A DNA stretch of 64,000 nt from positions 8,101,485-8,165,484 of the forward strand of contig AP024096.1 in the NCBI GenBank assembly GCA_015099395.1, given 5' to 3'. This DNA is from Ktedonobacteria bacterium brp13. Its GTDB lineage: Bacteria > Chloroflexota > Ktedonobacteria > Ktedonobacterales > Ktedonobacteraceae. The notes beneath the pieces were generated by a model. The model made no database searches, was not told the origin of the DNA, and saw only the letters and a program-made list of their open reading frames with translations. A program made the translations under genes and the position numbers. Each line of letters begins with the position of its first letter. Position 1 is the first letter of the stretch. Positions 52,099 through 60,574 of this stretch are shown here, piece by piece.

Positions 52099-52446
52099 GT
52101 GGAAACGATTTTGCAACGATTGACTGACCTCGACGAGGTTCATGATGCTATCCTCGTCGGCAAAGATGGCCTTATTGTCGCTGGTATACTGCATAGTGAG
52201 GACGAGGAGGTTATCGGTGCGATGTCTGCCGCCGCGTTTGGCTCCATAAGTAATTTGACAGCGCAGGCCAATAACAGTGAGGCGCAACATGTGATTATTG
52301 AGACAAAGTCCGGTACGATCCAAATGGAAGAAACAGGTGATCTTATCCTCATTGTCACAACACAGGGCCAGGGTAATCTGGGCCGTGTCCGCGTCGAGAT
52401 GCAGAAAGCCTGCAAGCAATTGCTACAAGTAGTTGCAAATTATTAA
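52099..52446 (+). CDS. Roadblock/LC7-domain protein
   Basis: 115 residues from GTG 52099 with AGAAGGAGTC upstream. The fold pattern (ILQRLTDLDEVHDAILVGKD, GLIVAG, then a helix with IGAMSAAAFGSISNLTAQ, and strands HVIIETKSGTI and LILIVTT) is that of the roadblock/LC7 family. In bacteria these control small Ras-like GTPases (MglB type) or act in scaffold complexes. No GTPase gene is in the window. Its position behind the giant TPR gene suggests a link. Confidence 0.88.
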   Translation: METILQRLTDLDEVHDAILVGKDGLIVAGILHSEDEEVIGAMSAAAFGSISNLTAQANNSEAQHVIIETKSGTIQMEETGDLILIVTTQGQGNLGRVRVEMQKACKQLLQVVANY

Positions 52447-52480
52447 TTCATAAATAGAAACGTTAGGAGAAAATGTACCT

Positions 52481-52945
52481 ATGGAACGTACATTAGTTTT
52501 ATTAAAACCTGATGCTATCCAGCGTGATCTCGTTGGTGAAATTATTTCACGCCTGGAGCGTAAAGGTTTGAAGATTGCTGGATTGAAGCTGATGACTCTG
52601 TCTGACGAATTGCTCCGTGAGCATTACAGTCACCTGGTTGAGCGTCCCTTCTTCCCAGAGGTGAAATCTTTCATGCAGCTTACTCCGGTTGTTGCGCTTT
52701 GTCTGGAAGGGAAAGGCGCGGTTGCCGTTGTACGCCAGACAGTTGGTATTACAAACTCTCGTGAGGCTGCTCCCGGCACCATCCGTGGTGAGTTCTCAAT
52801 GAGTATGCAGGCCAATCTGATCCACTGTTCAGATTCCCTGGAGACTGCCGCAGTCGAGGTTCCTCGCTTCTTCAAGCCCCAGGAGATCTTCGAGTATGAT
52901 GATGTCCAGGCAACATACCTTTATAACTCTAGCGAACGTGACTAA
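52481..52945 (+). CDS. ndk: Nucleoside diphosphate kinase
   Basis: 154 residues from ATG 52481 (GTTAGGAGAAAA upstream). MERTLVLLKPDAIQRDLVGE is the family start, with RPFFPEVKSFM, and catalytic His115 in NLIHCSDS (the common form is NxxHGSDS, so Cys replaces Gly). It transfers the gamma phosphate from ATP to nucleoside diphosphates via a phospho-His. Length is normal. A very strong terminator follows. Confidence 0.96.
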   Translation: MERTLVLLKPDAIQRDLVGEIISRLERKGLKIAGLKLMTLSDELLREHYSHLVERPFFPEVKSFMQLTPVVALCLEGKGAVAVVRQTVGITNSREAAPGTIRGEFSMSMQANLIHCSDSLETAAVEVPRFFKPQEIFEYDDVQATYLYNSSERD

Positions 52946-52977
52946 TATAACTGTCCTACGTTCGTGAGAGGATAGAG

Positions 52978-53024
52978 AGCCGCTGCTACTTCGCACGCGA
53001 AGTAGCAGCGGCTCTGCTTTTTTT
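52978..53024 (+). terminator. Strong intrinsic terminator after ndk
   Basis: AGCCGCTGCTACTTCGC (52978-52994) and GCGAAGTAGCAGCGGCT (52997-53013) are perfect complements, followed by CTGC and a T tract at 53018-53024. Textbook intrinsic terminator. Confidence 0.95.
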
Positions 53025-53290
53025 ACCTTCTGTACGCTTGCTTTACTCCCAGCGTTCTCCCCTACAAATACGCAAACTCAGTATGAGTTTATGTATCTGC
53101 GATGGTTTTATCGTGAGGGAAGTTTTATGCAATGCGCATGATCTTTCTATATGATACATGCTGTCTGGCTGTCTTTACGATGCCAATACCAACATCGTCG
53201 GTGTGGCGTATCCCTGTGGTTGTATCTTGTTCTTACTCTATGTATCGCCGGTTCAGGTAGAATACACTGAGGGAAGCGCTTTAAAGCAAT
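53025..53290. other. Intergenic region
   Basis: A plus-strand frame (53158-53445) is open but overlaps the minus-strand Cys-rich gene and has no ribosome site. Nothing else recognised. Confidence 0.35.
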
Positions 53291-53581
53291 TTACCGAGCC
53301 GCAGCATGTGCTGCTGGTTCCGTCTCTGTTTCTGACTCCGTCTGCTGTTTGCTCTGACGCCTCTTTTGCAGCTCACGCCAGCAGCACGATTTGCTATGGA
53401 AACATTTTTCCTGCTCGTCGAGCGTCTCTGGTGGTGTGCCTTTGAGGCAGAAAACCTGGTACATTGGTTCGCCTGATACATCATTACAAGGGAACCAACG
53501 TTCTCGATAAAAGGGACAGGCATTTTTGTGTCTGCGCCAATTTGAATTTTCGTCTGGATGAGTTTCTATTGTCCCTGCCAA
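53291..53581 (-). CDS. Small cysteine-rich protein of unknown function
   Basis: 96 residues from TTG 53581, chosen because TTAGGAAGGACA lies just upstream; the frame is open to a TTG at 53635 without a site. Six Cys occur in the middle: ACPFYRERWFPC, VFCLKGTPPETLDEQEKCF and SKSCCWREL. This pattern (CLKGTPPxTxxEQxxC...CW) is familiar from uncharacterised Ktedonobacteria/Chloroflexota proteins and suggests a zinc- or cluster-binding site. The C terminus is a repetitive Ser/Glu/Thr stretch. A hairpin element lies upstream at 53660. Confidence 0.62.
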   Translation of the reverse strand: MAGTIETHPDENSNWRRHKNACPFYRERWFPCNDVSGEPMYQVFCLKGTPPETLDEQEKCFHSKSCCWRELQKRRQSKQQTESETETEPAAHAAAR

Positions 53582-53659
53582 CCAGGTGTCCTTCCTAACT
53601 AAAATGTACTGTATGGATAAGCTCTTACGCGACAAATTGTAAATGCCGCGTACTACTGA

Positions 53660-53722
53660 TCCGAAAACTTGCGTGTGCGAGCACTAGCGACGCCAGTCGC
53701 GTTGGTTTTCGGAATAAGATCT
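53660..53722 (-). ncRNA. Candidate 5'-leader hairpin element, copy A
   Basis: On the minus strand AGATCTTATTCCGAAAAC starts a 9-bp stem (53713-53705 with 53668-53660). An inner structured loop includes GCGAC...GTCGC. It precedes the cysteine-rich gene by about 80 bases. The first 13 bases are identical to copy B at 62600-62667, and the stem base pairs differ in compensating fashion, so a structured RNA is suspected. Confidence 0.35.
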
Positions 53723-53959
53723 TAGTCGCGGCTGATTACATTTACACGATTGCGCGGCATAGTAGTAAGTAGTAAATGCGATTATGAATGTCGTTCGTCG
53801 TAGCTACCTGTGCCCACACGAGAGAGCAGCATGTGCTATATTGAAGAACGATATGTTTCTGGTAGTATACCATATCTATCCTATAGCAATAGGAGAGTCA
53901 CTACAGACAGATAGGTATGAGTAATGGTATAATTGATTACGAAAAACTGGAGTAACCTC
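53723..53959. other. Intergenic region before the CPBP gene
   Basis: Holds the outer arms TGTAAAT (53638) and ATTTACA (53739) that extend the hairpin zone, and a 12-codon frame (ATG 53917 to TAA 53953-53955) that ends 4 bases before the chosen CPBP start and may be a leader peptide. Confidence 0.35.
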
Positions 53960-54718
53960 TTGTTGAAGCAGAAGTTTGTAGGGGTCCCCTGGACGACGAA
54001 ACTCACCTTTTATGGTATTGCCGCGACCCTTGTGCTCTATGTACTTGTTGCCTTGCTCGCAGGCGCTTTTGTGCGCATCCCCAGTGTAGCTCCTCCTGTC
54101 TCTGGTGATAGTATGCTTGCAATCAGGATGGGTATCTATTCACTGATTGCTGAGGGTACATTTCTGGCTGCTCCGTTCTACTTTGCCTGGCGAGCGAGCA
54201 AGCACTCTGGAGGCGATCAGCGCACTCTGTGGCAGCTATTAGGGCTGCGTGGCTTTAATATACCGCTAGCGGTGTCATTGATCCTTGTTAGCTTTGTCGC
54301 TATTATCCTTGTAAACGAGGCATATCAATGGTTGATTATAGCTTTCCATCTGCCGCTACAGGTGAATAGTGATCTTGTGCTGAAGCAGGGGAAGATTGTA
54401 CCCATCACGACCTATGTGACGCTGGCGATGGCCGTGCTCTGGGCACCTTTCTGCGAAGAGCTCTTCTTTCGTTCCTTCGCATTTATGGGCTTCAAGAATG
54501 ATATGTCTTTATTTGTGGCGGTGATTTTCAGTGCTTTGGTCTTTGCTGCAGCCCACTTCGATCCCGCCTCATTCCCTGTCCTCTTCGTCATTGGCTGCGC
54601 ACTGGCAATTATCCGTTGGAAGACCAATTCAGTCTGGCCTGGAATGATTTTACACCTTATGAATAATGGATTGAGCGCAGCTCTCGTTATTCTGTCTCTG
54701 CACGGCATCAATTTCTAG
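53960..54718 (+). CDS. CPBP-family intramembrane metalloprotease
   Basis: 252 residues from TTG 53960, selected for GGAG 7 bases upstream; an in-frame TTG at 53933 lacks a site. Six to eight membrane segments. The CAAX-protease/bacteriocin-processing motif is complete: Glu166-Glu167 and Arg171 in FCEELFFRSFAFMGF, AAHFDP as second His motif, and HLMNNG as third. Members (Abi/CPBP) cleave within membranes; bacterial roles include bacteriocin immunity and signal processing. Here nothing adjacent suggests a substrate. A bidirectional terminator follows. Confidence 0.9.
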   Translation: MLKQKFVGVPWTTKLTFYGIAATLVLYVLVALLAGAFVRIPSVAPPVSGDSMLAIRMGIYSLIAEGTFLAAPFYFAWRASKHSGGDQRTLWQLLGLRGFNIPLAVSLILVSFVAIILVNEAYQWLIIAFHLPLQVNSDLVLKQGKIVPITTYVTLAMAVLWAPFCEELFFRSFAFMGFKNDMSLFVAVIFSALVFAAAHFDPASFPVLFVIGCALAIIRWKTNSVWPGMILHLMNNGLSAALVILSLHGINF

Positions 54719-54727
54719 TCGATAACG

Positions 54728-54774
54728 AAAAGCAGCAAGGACTATTCGTATAGGGAAGAACCTTGCTGCTTTTT
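54728..54774. terminator. Bidirectional terminator after the CPBP gene
   Basis: AAAAGCAGCAAGG (54728-54740) and CCTTGCTGCTTTT (54761-54773), perfect complements ending in T runs on both strands, between convergent genes. Closely resembles the hairpin at 37530. Confidence 0.9.
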
Positions 54775-54845
54775 TGTTGTTTGTATTCATAGCTAAGAAT
54801 GTGATGAGAAGATCTGTTGGATAGCCGGAGACATGCAGAAATGTA

Positions 54846-55742
54846 TCATACAAGCGTCGAGATCTCTTCTTCCATTACCTGTGATGTTGCTACTGTATTG
54901 ATCTGACCTGGTGCTTTCTGGCCCAGGCGCCGCTCTCCCTGGAAGACGCGTACTGCACCCATGATAAGCAGGACAAAGACGACTTGCTGGAAAAAGATCG
55001 TATTCTCTGTAGTGGGACCCATGCGAGTTAAGGCATAGATGATTAGTATACTGATGCCAAAGAGCAGAGTCAGCCCTGGCTGTTCTCGCCAATTGGCTGG
55101 TCGGAAAAACCAGACGATGACTGCCAGTAGCATTGCGAGCGTGACCAACTTCTCTTCGAGATAGAGCAGTGTGGAGGTGTTGGCTGGTACCTTTCGGTAG
55201 TTAAGTAGCATATATGCACAGATACAGAGCGGAATAAGCCAGCCGAGAATGGTATCCCAGCGACTGCCGCGTGTTCGGGCGTACGAGAGTGCAAGAGAGG
55301 CTGCCAGTAGGCTACATATTGTAGCAATGTTGAGCTGTAGTGCGACCGTTGACTGTGGATTGAGACCGTGTAATTGCAGATAGTATTGTAGTGCACCGAA
55401 AAACGCCCAGAGAGCGGCTCCGATTCCTCCTACACGCACCCATGGCGACCTGCCAAAGATAATGACCGCTAGCCAGCAGAGAAATGCAATGCCGGCATAA
55501 AGTAAAGAGAGGCGCGCAGGGACAATAAGGTTACTATTGGTCCATGCGTAGCTGCACAGGCTAGCTAATACTAGTCCTAGCATGAAGAGCGCAAAGAAAA
55601 ATATGATAAAGGGTGGCGTCCAGATCACTGGTTCTTGCTGATTGGCTATGGTCGCTCCCAGTCGGCCTTTGTCTCCTGCTGCTGTCGATGCTGAGGCCTT
55701 TGCCAAAAATACTTCTTGTGTTGGTTGAGGTGTTTGTTGCAT
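54846..55742 (-). CDS. Polytopic membrane protein of unknown function
   Basis: 298 residues from ATG 55742. An N-terminal cytoplasmic part of about 40 residues leads to eight or nine hydrophobic segments (WTPPFIIFFFALFMLGLVLA, LAVIIFGRSPWVRVGGIGAA, LAMLLAVIVWFFRPANW, VVFVLLIMGAVRVFQGERR). The C terminus is short and charged. No transporter or enzyme motif is recognised. It stands alone between the CPBP and pncB genes. Confidence 0.78.
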   Translation of the reverse strand: MQQTPQPTQEVFLAKASASTAAGDKGRLGATIANQQEPVIWTPPFIIFFFALFMLGLVLASLCSYAWTNSNLIVPARLSLLYAGIAFLCWLAVIIFGRSPWVRVGGIGAALWAFFGALQYYLQLHGLNPQSTVALQLNIATICSLLAASLALSYARTRGSRWDTILGWLIPLCICAYMLLNYRKVPANTSTLLYLEEKLVTLAMLLAVIVWFFRPANWREQPGLTLLFGISILIIYALTRMGPTTENTIFFQQVVFVLLIMGAVRVFQGERRLGQKAPGQINTVATSQVMEEEISTLV

Positions 55743-56098
55743 GCTTTTATTCTTAATACCAATTATGTTGAATGCAGCGACAGACAGCCGCTACTCTTCT
55801 GTAGAGCGGTATCAAACCGTTCTTGACGATGCCTGTGTGGAATGATAAGGATAGTATGAAGCTGTCCTCGTTCATTCTAACGTGTGATGTGTCTTGAAAA
55901 GTACATCTTCTGACAGAGATACTATTGATATATGTATATACATAAGTATACACTCCGCTAGCAGGCGTAAGGATCGCAGGATGATCAGATATCTTAGTAA
56001 CTCATCTGATCTTGCTTACTATCCTTCGATCCTTACTATTGCTCGCCTGAAGATAGTATACCCGACTCTATGGTGTTTGTTCGATCAAAGTCTCCTCT
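55743..56098. other. Intergenic region
   Basis: 356 bases between two minus-strand genes. GATCAGAT (55983-55990) and ATCTGATC (56004-56011) form an 8-base inverted repeat that could terminate or regulate; otherwise AT-rich with no gene recognised. Confidence 0.4.
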
Positions 56099-57487
56099 TT
56101 AATCCAACGTTTTACCGATCTGTTGAGCTGCTTGCTTGCGTATATTGATGATGCCCTCACTGAAGCGGACAGGATACGGCTGTTCAACAAGAAGCTGCCG
56201 GTACTGTACTGGCAGTTGTGCAAGGTTCTGTTGCGCTAGCTCACGGATCTCTGAGAGTGGAGGTAGGCTCCCTGGAATAACGTCGCCGTTACGCATGACC
56301 GGTTTGAGCATTCGATGATAATTGTTAGGGCGCGGTTCATGAGCCAGTTGAATGACATCTTCTTGCCATTCAGGGTGGCGATAGATCTCTTTCTTGCCTG
56401 GCCATGTACTCTTCTCACCAGCTATCTTAATTTTGGGAAATCCGGTTCCATATTCATCAACGTACCAGGCCTCTTTATAGACCATGCCTGGCGAGCCGCC
56501 TTCGATGTTATGTTCCAGCGAGCCAGAGCCGTTGCCAAGTGCGGTCCCTACGCCAAAGGCATCGATCTCCGCACCTGCCTGTAGTAGTTCCTCTATCTTC
56601 CATTCGTCAAGGTCGCCACTTGCCAGGATACGGACATAATGAAGATCAGCTTTATCCAACTGCTGACGAATGTACTTTGTATCGTTTACCAGGTCGCCTC
56701 CATCCAGGCGTACCGCAGACAGTGTATGTCCAAGCGTCTCTTGTGATCGGAGTCCTATCTCGATGGCTGTATGTATCGCCTGACGCGCGTCGTAGGTATC
56801 TAGCAAGAGGGTATAGCGGTTGTATGCCTCTGCAATCGCCTCAAATGCTTCCATCTCGGTGGGAAACATCTCGATGAGTGCATGAGGGACAGTACCAGTT
56901 GCTGGCAGGCGATATTCGTAGGCTGCATTTAAAAGTGATGTACTGGAACAACCACCGATATACGAGGCACGGGCTACGGTCATTGGTTCCTGCGCACGGC
57001 GGAAGGCAAATTCTGAAATTCTCCGGTTCGCTCCTGCCGCGTAGACGATACGCGATGCTTTGGTGGCGATTAACGTAGAGAGTGCCATCGCTTGCATCAG
57101 ACCGGACTCTAATAAAATAGCCTCGCGGAACGGTGCGGTTACCCGCAACATAGGTTCGTTTGGGAATGCAATGCTTCCCTCTGGCAAGGCCAGCATCTCA
57201 CCGGTAAAACGTAGTTCTGAGAGCTCATCTAAGAATGCTGTGTCATAATCACGGATATGAGCCAGGAATTTCAACTCTTCATCTGTGTAGCGAAATGCTT
57301 GTGCGAACTCGATGGCTGATTCGAGACCAGCAACCAGTAGATACGCTCCTCCGAATGGTGCTTTACGTGTGTAGAGGTCAAACGTTGTCAGGCCATTTTG
57401 TCCTGTACGCCACGAAACATATGCTGCGTCTGGATGGTACATATCTGTCATCAATCCTGGATGGGTTGTAGGAGTACGACGATGCAT
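56099..57487 (-). CDS. pncB: Nicotinate phosphoribosyltransferase
   Basis: 462 residues from ATG 57487, GAGAGGAATAA upstream. The family start is GLMTDMYHPDAAYV, then FDLYTRKAPFGGAYLLVAGL, EFAFRRAQEPMTVARASYIG, DTYDARQAIHTAIEIG, SAVRLDGGDL, ILASGDLDEWKIEELLQAGA and DAFGVGTALG. It converts nicotinate, PRPP and ATP to nicotinate mononucleotide, the entry to NAD from nicotinate salvage. Length is typical. Standalone gene. Confidence 0.95.
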   Translation of the reverse strand: MHRRTPTTHPGLMTDMYHPDAAYVSWRTGQNGLTTFDLYTRKAPFGGAYLLVAGLESAIEFAQAFRYTDEELKFLAHIRDYDTAFLDELSELRFTGEMLALPEGSIAFPNEPMLRVTAPFREAILLESGLMQAMALSTLIATKASRIVYAAGANRRISEFAFRRAQEPMTVARASYIGGCSSTSLLNAAYEYRLPATGTVPHALIEMFPTEMEAFEAIAEAYNRYTLLLDTYDARQAIHTAIEIGLRSQETLGHTLSAVRLDGGDLVNDTKYIRQQLDKADLHYVRILASGDLDEWKIEELLQAGAEIDAFGVGTALGNGSGSLEHNIEGGSPGMVYKEAWYVDEYGTGFPKIKIAGEKSTWPGKKEIYRHPEWQEDVIQLAHEPRPNNYHRMLKPVMRNGDVIPGSLPPLSEIRELAQQNLAQLPVQYRQLLVEQPYPVRFSEGIINIRKQAAQQIGKTLD

Positions 57488-57691
57488 AAATAATTATTCC
57501 TCTCTTCAGTCCGTGCACTTACCCTGGTTAGTGTATTTTGTACAATATCTCTCTAGATTGTTTATCATTTTATCATATATTGCCAACAAGTATATGCCGG
57601 TTGGCGCACTCTATCGTTGCACCATAGTGTTAATACGCAAGACTCTGCATAAAGGAGAGTGCTTGATTCTCTTACATACCGTTAAATACCT
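57488..57691. other. Intergenic region upstream of pncB
   Basis: AT-rich divergent region; pncB promoter presumably lies here. No clear hexamer pair or other feature. Confidence 0.35.
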
Positions 57692-57892
57692 TTGCTGACA
57701 CCGTCGGCGTGGTTCCGACCACATAATGTCAGTGAGGATATTCCTAACCTCTACTTTGCAGGTGCAGGAACTCATCCCGATGCGGGTTTACCTGGAGTAT
57801 TAAGTTCTGGTATAATAGTAGCAAAGATGATCGGAATGGATCGAACAGCTGGTGATGGAGAAACGCCTGGAGCAGTCGCGAATCATGTTTAG
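57692..57892 (+). pseudogene. C-terminal fragment of a CrtI-type carotenoid desaturase
   Basis: The frame reads FRPHNVSEDIPNLYFAGAGT, then HPDAGLPGVLSSGIIVAKMI, which is the C-terminal FAD-binding signature of bacterial phytoene desaturases (LYFVGAxTHPGxGxPGVxxSG). Only about 60 residues remain; the preceding 430 are missing and no start is credible. A C-terminal relict of a carotenoid gene implies that the lineage had or has carotenoid synthesis elsewhere. Confidence 0.8.
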
Positions 57893-58108
57893 CGGGAGAG
57901 GCGTAAAAGCGTCATTGCAGACTGCTTTGTAAGAGCAGTGCTGTTCTCGTGAACCCACAATATATTTCAAAAGTGGAAAGAGGAAGTGTAATGTTGGCAG
58001 ACTTATGCCGTTTGCACTTCCTCTTCTTCTCTCTGTTTTCCTGTGTTTCTGTTGGAACTCTAGCGAGTCCAGTGGGCCTCATGAAGACCTGGAAAGAGAG
58101 GAAGGGTC
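57893..58108. other. Intergenic region after the CrtI fragment
   Basis: An inverted AGTGGAAAGAGGAAGTGTAA / GCACTTCCTCTTCTTCTC zone around 57970-58035 could form a hairpin just before the hydrolase gene. No coding remnant recognised apart from short frames. Confidence 0.35.
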
Positions 58109-59167
58109 ATGTTTGGACAGCACCGGAGGGCTATCGGGATCGCCACTAGTATGGTAAGTATCCTGGGATTGACGTTGACCAGCGGCCTGGCTTTTGTAGC
58201 GAATTTCTTTGTAGATGAATTTTCTCGCCCTCACATCTTGTTGCCTGATTCTGATCTTACCTGGGGTATGCCAGAAGTCTTGTTGGGAGCGCCACCTCTG
58301 GTCTATCAGCGTCACTTGCTCTTCAGAGCAGTTGATGGTACCTTGCTGTGCGGTGACTTTTGGGCCCAGCCGCAGCCAGCGCCTACGATAATCCTCTGTC
58401 ATGGTTATCGCATCTCGCGGACACACCTACGCTCGGCTGCCGAAATTGGGTATGGGCGTGGCTACAATGTCTTCTTTTTTGACTTTCGTGGGCATGGTGA
58501 GAGCGAGAGCGTCATGACTAGCGCGGGCAATGCCGAGGTACGCGACCTGGAAGCTGCCATCTTTGTTGCTGGTCGTCAGCCAGAGACCCTTACCGGCAAA
58601 ATTATCATCCATGGCTTCTCTATGGGCGCTGCTGTCGCCCTTCTGACTCCTCCACATCCGGATGTGCTTGCTATTATCGCTGATAGTCCCTACGCTCGTT
58701 CTGACGACATTCTCCGTCGCCTGATCGCGTATCGCCTCGTTGATACGTGGGTAATGCGTTTTCCGCATTGGAGATTGCCTCAGAGACTGTTCGTGACCAT
58801 TGCCTGGTGTATCGTCATCATGAGCCGTGTCATTTTTCGTCTGCGCTTTGGTTATCCAGTGATCGCACGTCCAGATACCAGTTTTCGGCGCTGGAAGCAG
58901 CGCTCACGTCGTGCATTGCAACAACATGATATTCCTATCCTCCTGATCCATTCGTCAGGTGACAATCTTATTCCCTTCAAACACGCCCAACAGATTGCCG
59001 CTGAAGCCAATGCTCATGGAGCGCATCTGGAAACCTACTTTGTGGATGCGGATACGCATTGTGGTGCGTACGGTTGGGATCCCCTGGAATACGATCGTGT
59101 TATCCAGGATTTTCTGGAACGCCATCTGCATGCCGCTTCACTCGGTTATGAAAATCCTGGTGCATAG
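58109..59167 (+). CDS. Alpha/beta hydrolase with N-terminal anchor
   Basis: 352 residues from ATG 58109, AGAGAGGAAGGGTC upstream. A hydrophobic N terminus (IATSMVSILGLTLTSGLAFV) is a signal or anchor. The hydrolase core has the oxyanion region ILCHGYRISR, the nucleophile elbow GFSMGAA with Ser171, DSPYARSDD, the acid in IHSSGDNLIPF and catalytic His in DADTHCGAYGW. The family includes esterases and thioesterases. The substrate is unknown. It follows the CrtI remnant and has no obvious operon partner. Confidence 0.9.
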   Translation: MFGQHRRAIGIATSMVSILGLTLTSGLAFVANFFVDEFSRPHILLPDSDLTWGMPEVLLGAPPLVYQRHLLFRAVDGTLLCGDFWAQPQPAPTIILCHGYRISRTHLRSAAEIGYGRGYNVFFFDFRGHGESESVMTSAGNAEVRDLEAAIFVAGRQPETLTGKIIIHGFSMGAAVALLTPPHPDVLAIIADSPYARSDDILRRLIAYRLVDTWVMRFPHWRLPQRLFVTIAWCIVIMSRVIFRLRFGYPVIARPDTSFRRWKQRSRRALQQHDIPILLIHSSGDNLIPFKHAQQIAAEANAHGAHLETYFVDADTHCGAYGWDPLEYDRVIQDFLERHLHAASLGYENPGA

Positions 59168-59477
59168 CTTATAGCAGTATGGTATATAGCAAAGCTTGTA
59201 TTATGCTCTAAATGCATAAAAACATAGATCATAGTACAAGTATTATTTTTTGTATGCTATGCCGTTATATTGTGAGTAATAGCCTGGGGCGAACAGGTGC
59301 GTATTCTTGAAAAGAGGATACTGAATTTTTTACAGCACATTTATGAAAAAAGGCTTGAATCTTTTTGGACTTTCATGCATACTATGTAAATAAGAGTGCT
59401 CAATAAATGAGCTGCACGCCATGCATATAAGTTCTTAGGTTCTTTTGCCCTTTTGCTCCACGATGCAAGGAGGAGGA
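59168..59477. other. Intergenic region
   Basis: 310 bases, AT-rich with runs of T/A around 59230-59390. Likely holds the promoter of the coiled-coil gene; no gene or hairpin stands out. Confidence 0.35.
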
Positions 59478-60359
59478 ATGATGTTCACGCCAGAAGAGAT
59501 AACCCCGACGACCGCGTCTCTTGAACAGTTTCATCATATGCACGATCATCGGAGTGCTTTTGCTGAGCGTCGTCAGCAAATATTGAAGCAGAAATATAAT
59601 GAGAAACAGACAGATAGCCTACCATCGCTCTCCCCTGACACCGCTGACGATCTACCTTCTCAATCAGTGCTATCCACAACCTCTGCAGATATCCCTGTAC
59701 CTACTCTTTCGACAGCATCTTCTCCCATTGCAAACGTTGCCTGGCGGCAGGTCTTACAATTGCGTGAAGAGAATCGTCGCTTGCGTGCTGAGGTAGCCAC
59801 TTTAAGACCGCAGACGCTGAACTTTCAACAAGCTGTTGAGGAGGCTGCTCAGAAACATGTACGTGATATCACACAAGGAGTGATAACGCATCCACAGGAG
59901 ACTGCTCCATGGTTGCGCCAGATGCTACAAGAGGCTCAATCACATGCGCAACAGACAGGTGATCGTCACTGGAATGAGACGCTGTTCCTCAAACGTGAGT
60001 TACAAAGGATCGTTGTTCAATTCGAGCGTGAACGCGAGCAACTGAATACACAACGCGAGCAGTTGGCCGCATTACAGGCCAGTGTTCGTGAACATGCCAT
60101 TCAGCGTGAGCAGACGTTAGATGCTCGGTTGCGTGCACGCTGGCGTGTTGTCTCGATCGCAACGTCGCTGGGGCTTCTGGGGCTCCTGGTCATCCTCCAG
60201 TTTGCCTGTCTTGCGCTCTTCCGTGTAGGCGTTGTAGGCATGATGAACCTTGCTCTCGTCGTTCCTATCGTCATCTGTTCACTGCTGGCTCTGGTGTTGT
60301 CCACTCCCCTGGCGTTCTTCAAACAGGTCTATATGAGTGCACCTCATCGCATCAAGTAA
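59478..60359 (+). CDS. Coiled-coil protein with two C-terminal membrane helices
   Basis: 293 residues; ATG 59478 (or 59481, three bases on) behind AAGGAGGAGG. The first 85 residues are Ser/Thr/Pro rich. Residues about 90-215 are a coiled coil (QLREENRRLRAEVATLRPQT, ELQRIVVQFEREREQLNTQR). Two hydrophobic helices follow (VSIATSLGLLGLLVILQFAC and MNLALVVPIVICSLLALVLS). The layout resembles membrane-tethered spacer or division-associated proteins, but no family is recognised. A terminator hairpin follows. Confidence 0.75.
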   Translation: MMFTPEEITPTTASLEQFHHMHDHRSAFAERRQQILKQKYNEKQTDSLPSLSPDTADDLPSQSVLSTTSADIPVPTLSTASSPIANVAWRQVLQLREENRRLRAEVATLRPQTLNFQQAVEEAAQKHVRDITQGVITHPQETAPWLRQMLQEAQSHAQQTGDRHWNETLFLKRELQRIVVQFEREREQLNTQREQLAALQASVREHAIQREQTLDARLRARWRVVSIATSLGLLGLLVILQFACLALFRVGVVGMMNLALVVPIVICSLLALVLSTPLAFFKQVYMSAPHRIK

Positions 60360-60381
60360 AAGCAGAGAAAAAGAGGAAAAT

Positions 60382-60411
60382 GGAAGGGTTTTGTGCCCTT
60401 CCTATTTTTTT
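60382..60411 (+). terminator. Intrinsic terminator after the coiled-coil gene
   Basis: GGAAGGG (60382-60388) and CCCTTCC (60396-60402), 7-base loop, then TATTTTTTT. Confidence 0.9.
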
Positions 60412-60574
60412 ATGCGCTATAGTTGGCGCTGTCTATTCTGCTTCAATGTATCCATTTGTACATTTCTCCTCAGATATTTGTGTTGTTGTTGTCTAAGAGC
60501 GGGAGCTACGTTACGTATAATAAGAGAGTGCTCCCAAGGTACGTTTAGAAAAATTCCAATGAGGAGAGATTTTC

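Noticed and set aside
53158..53445. Plus-strand frame of 95 codons
   Set aside because: Overlaps the minus-strand cysteine-rich gene, which has a ribosome site and a recognisable cysteine pattern; the plus frame has neither.
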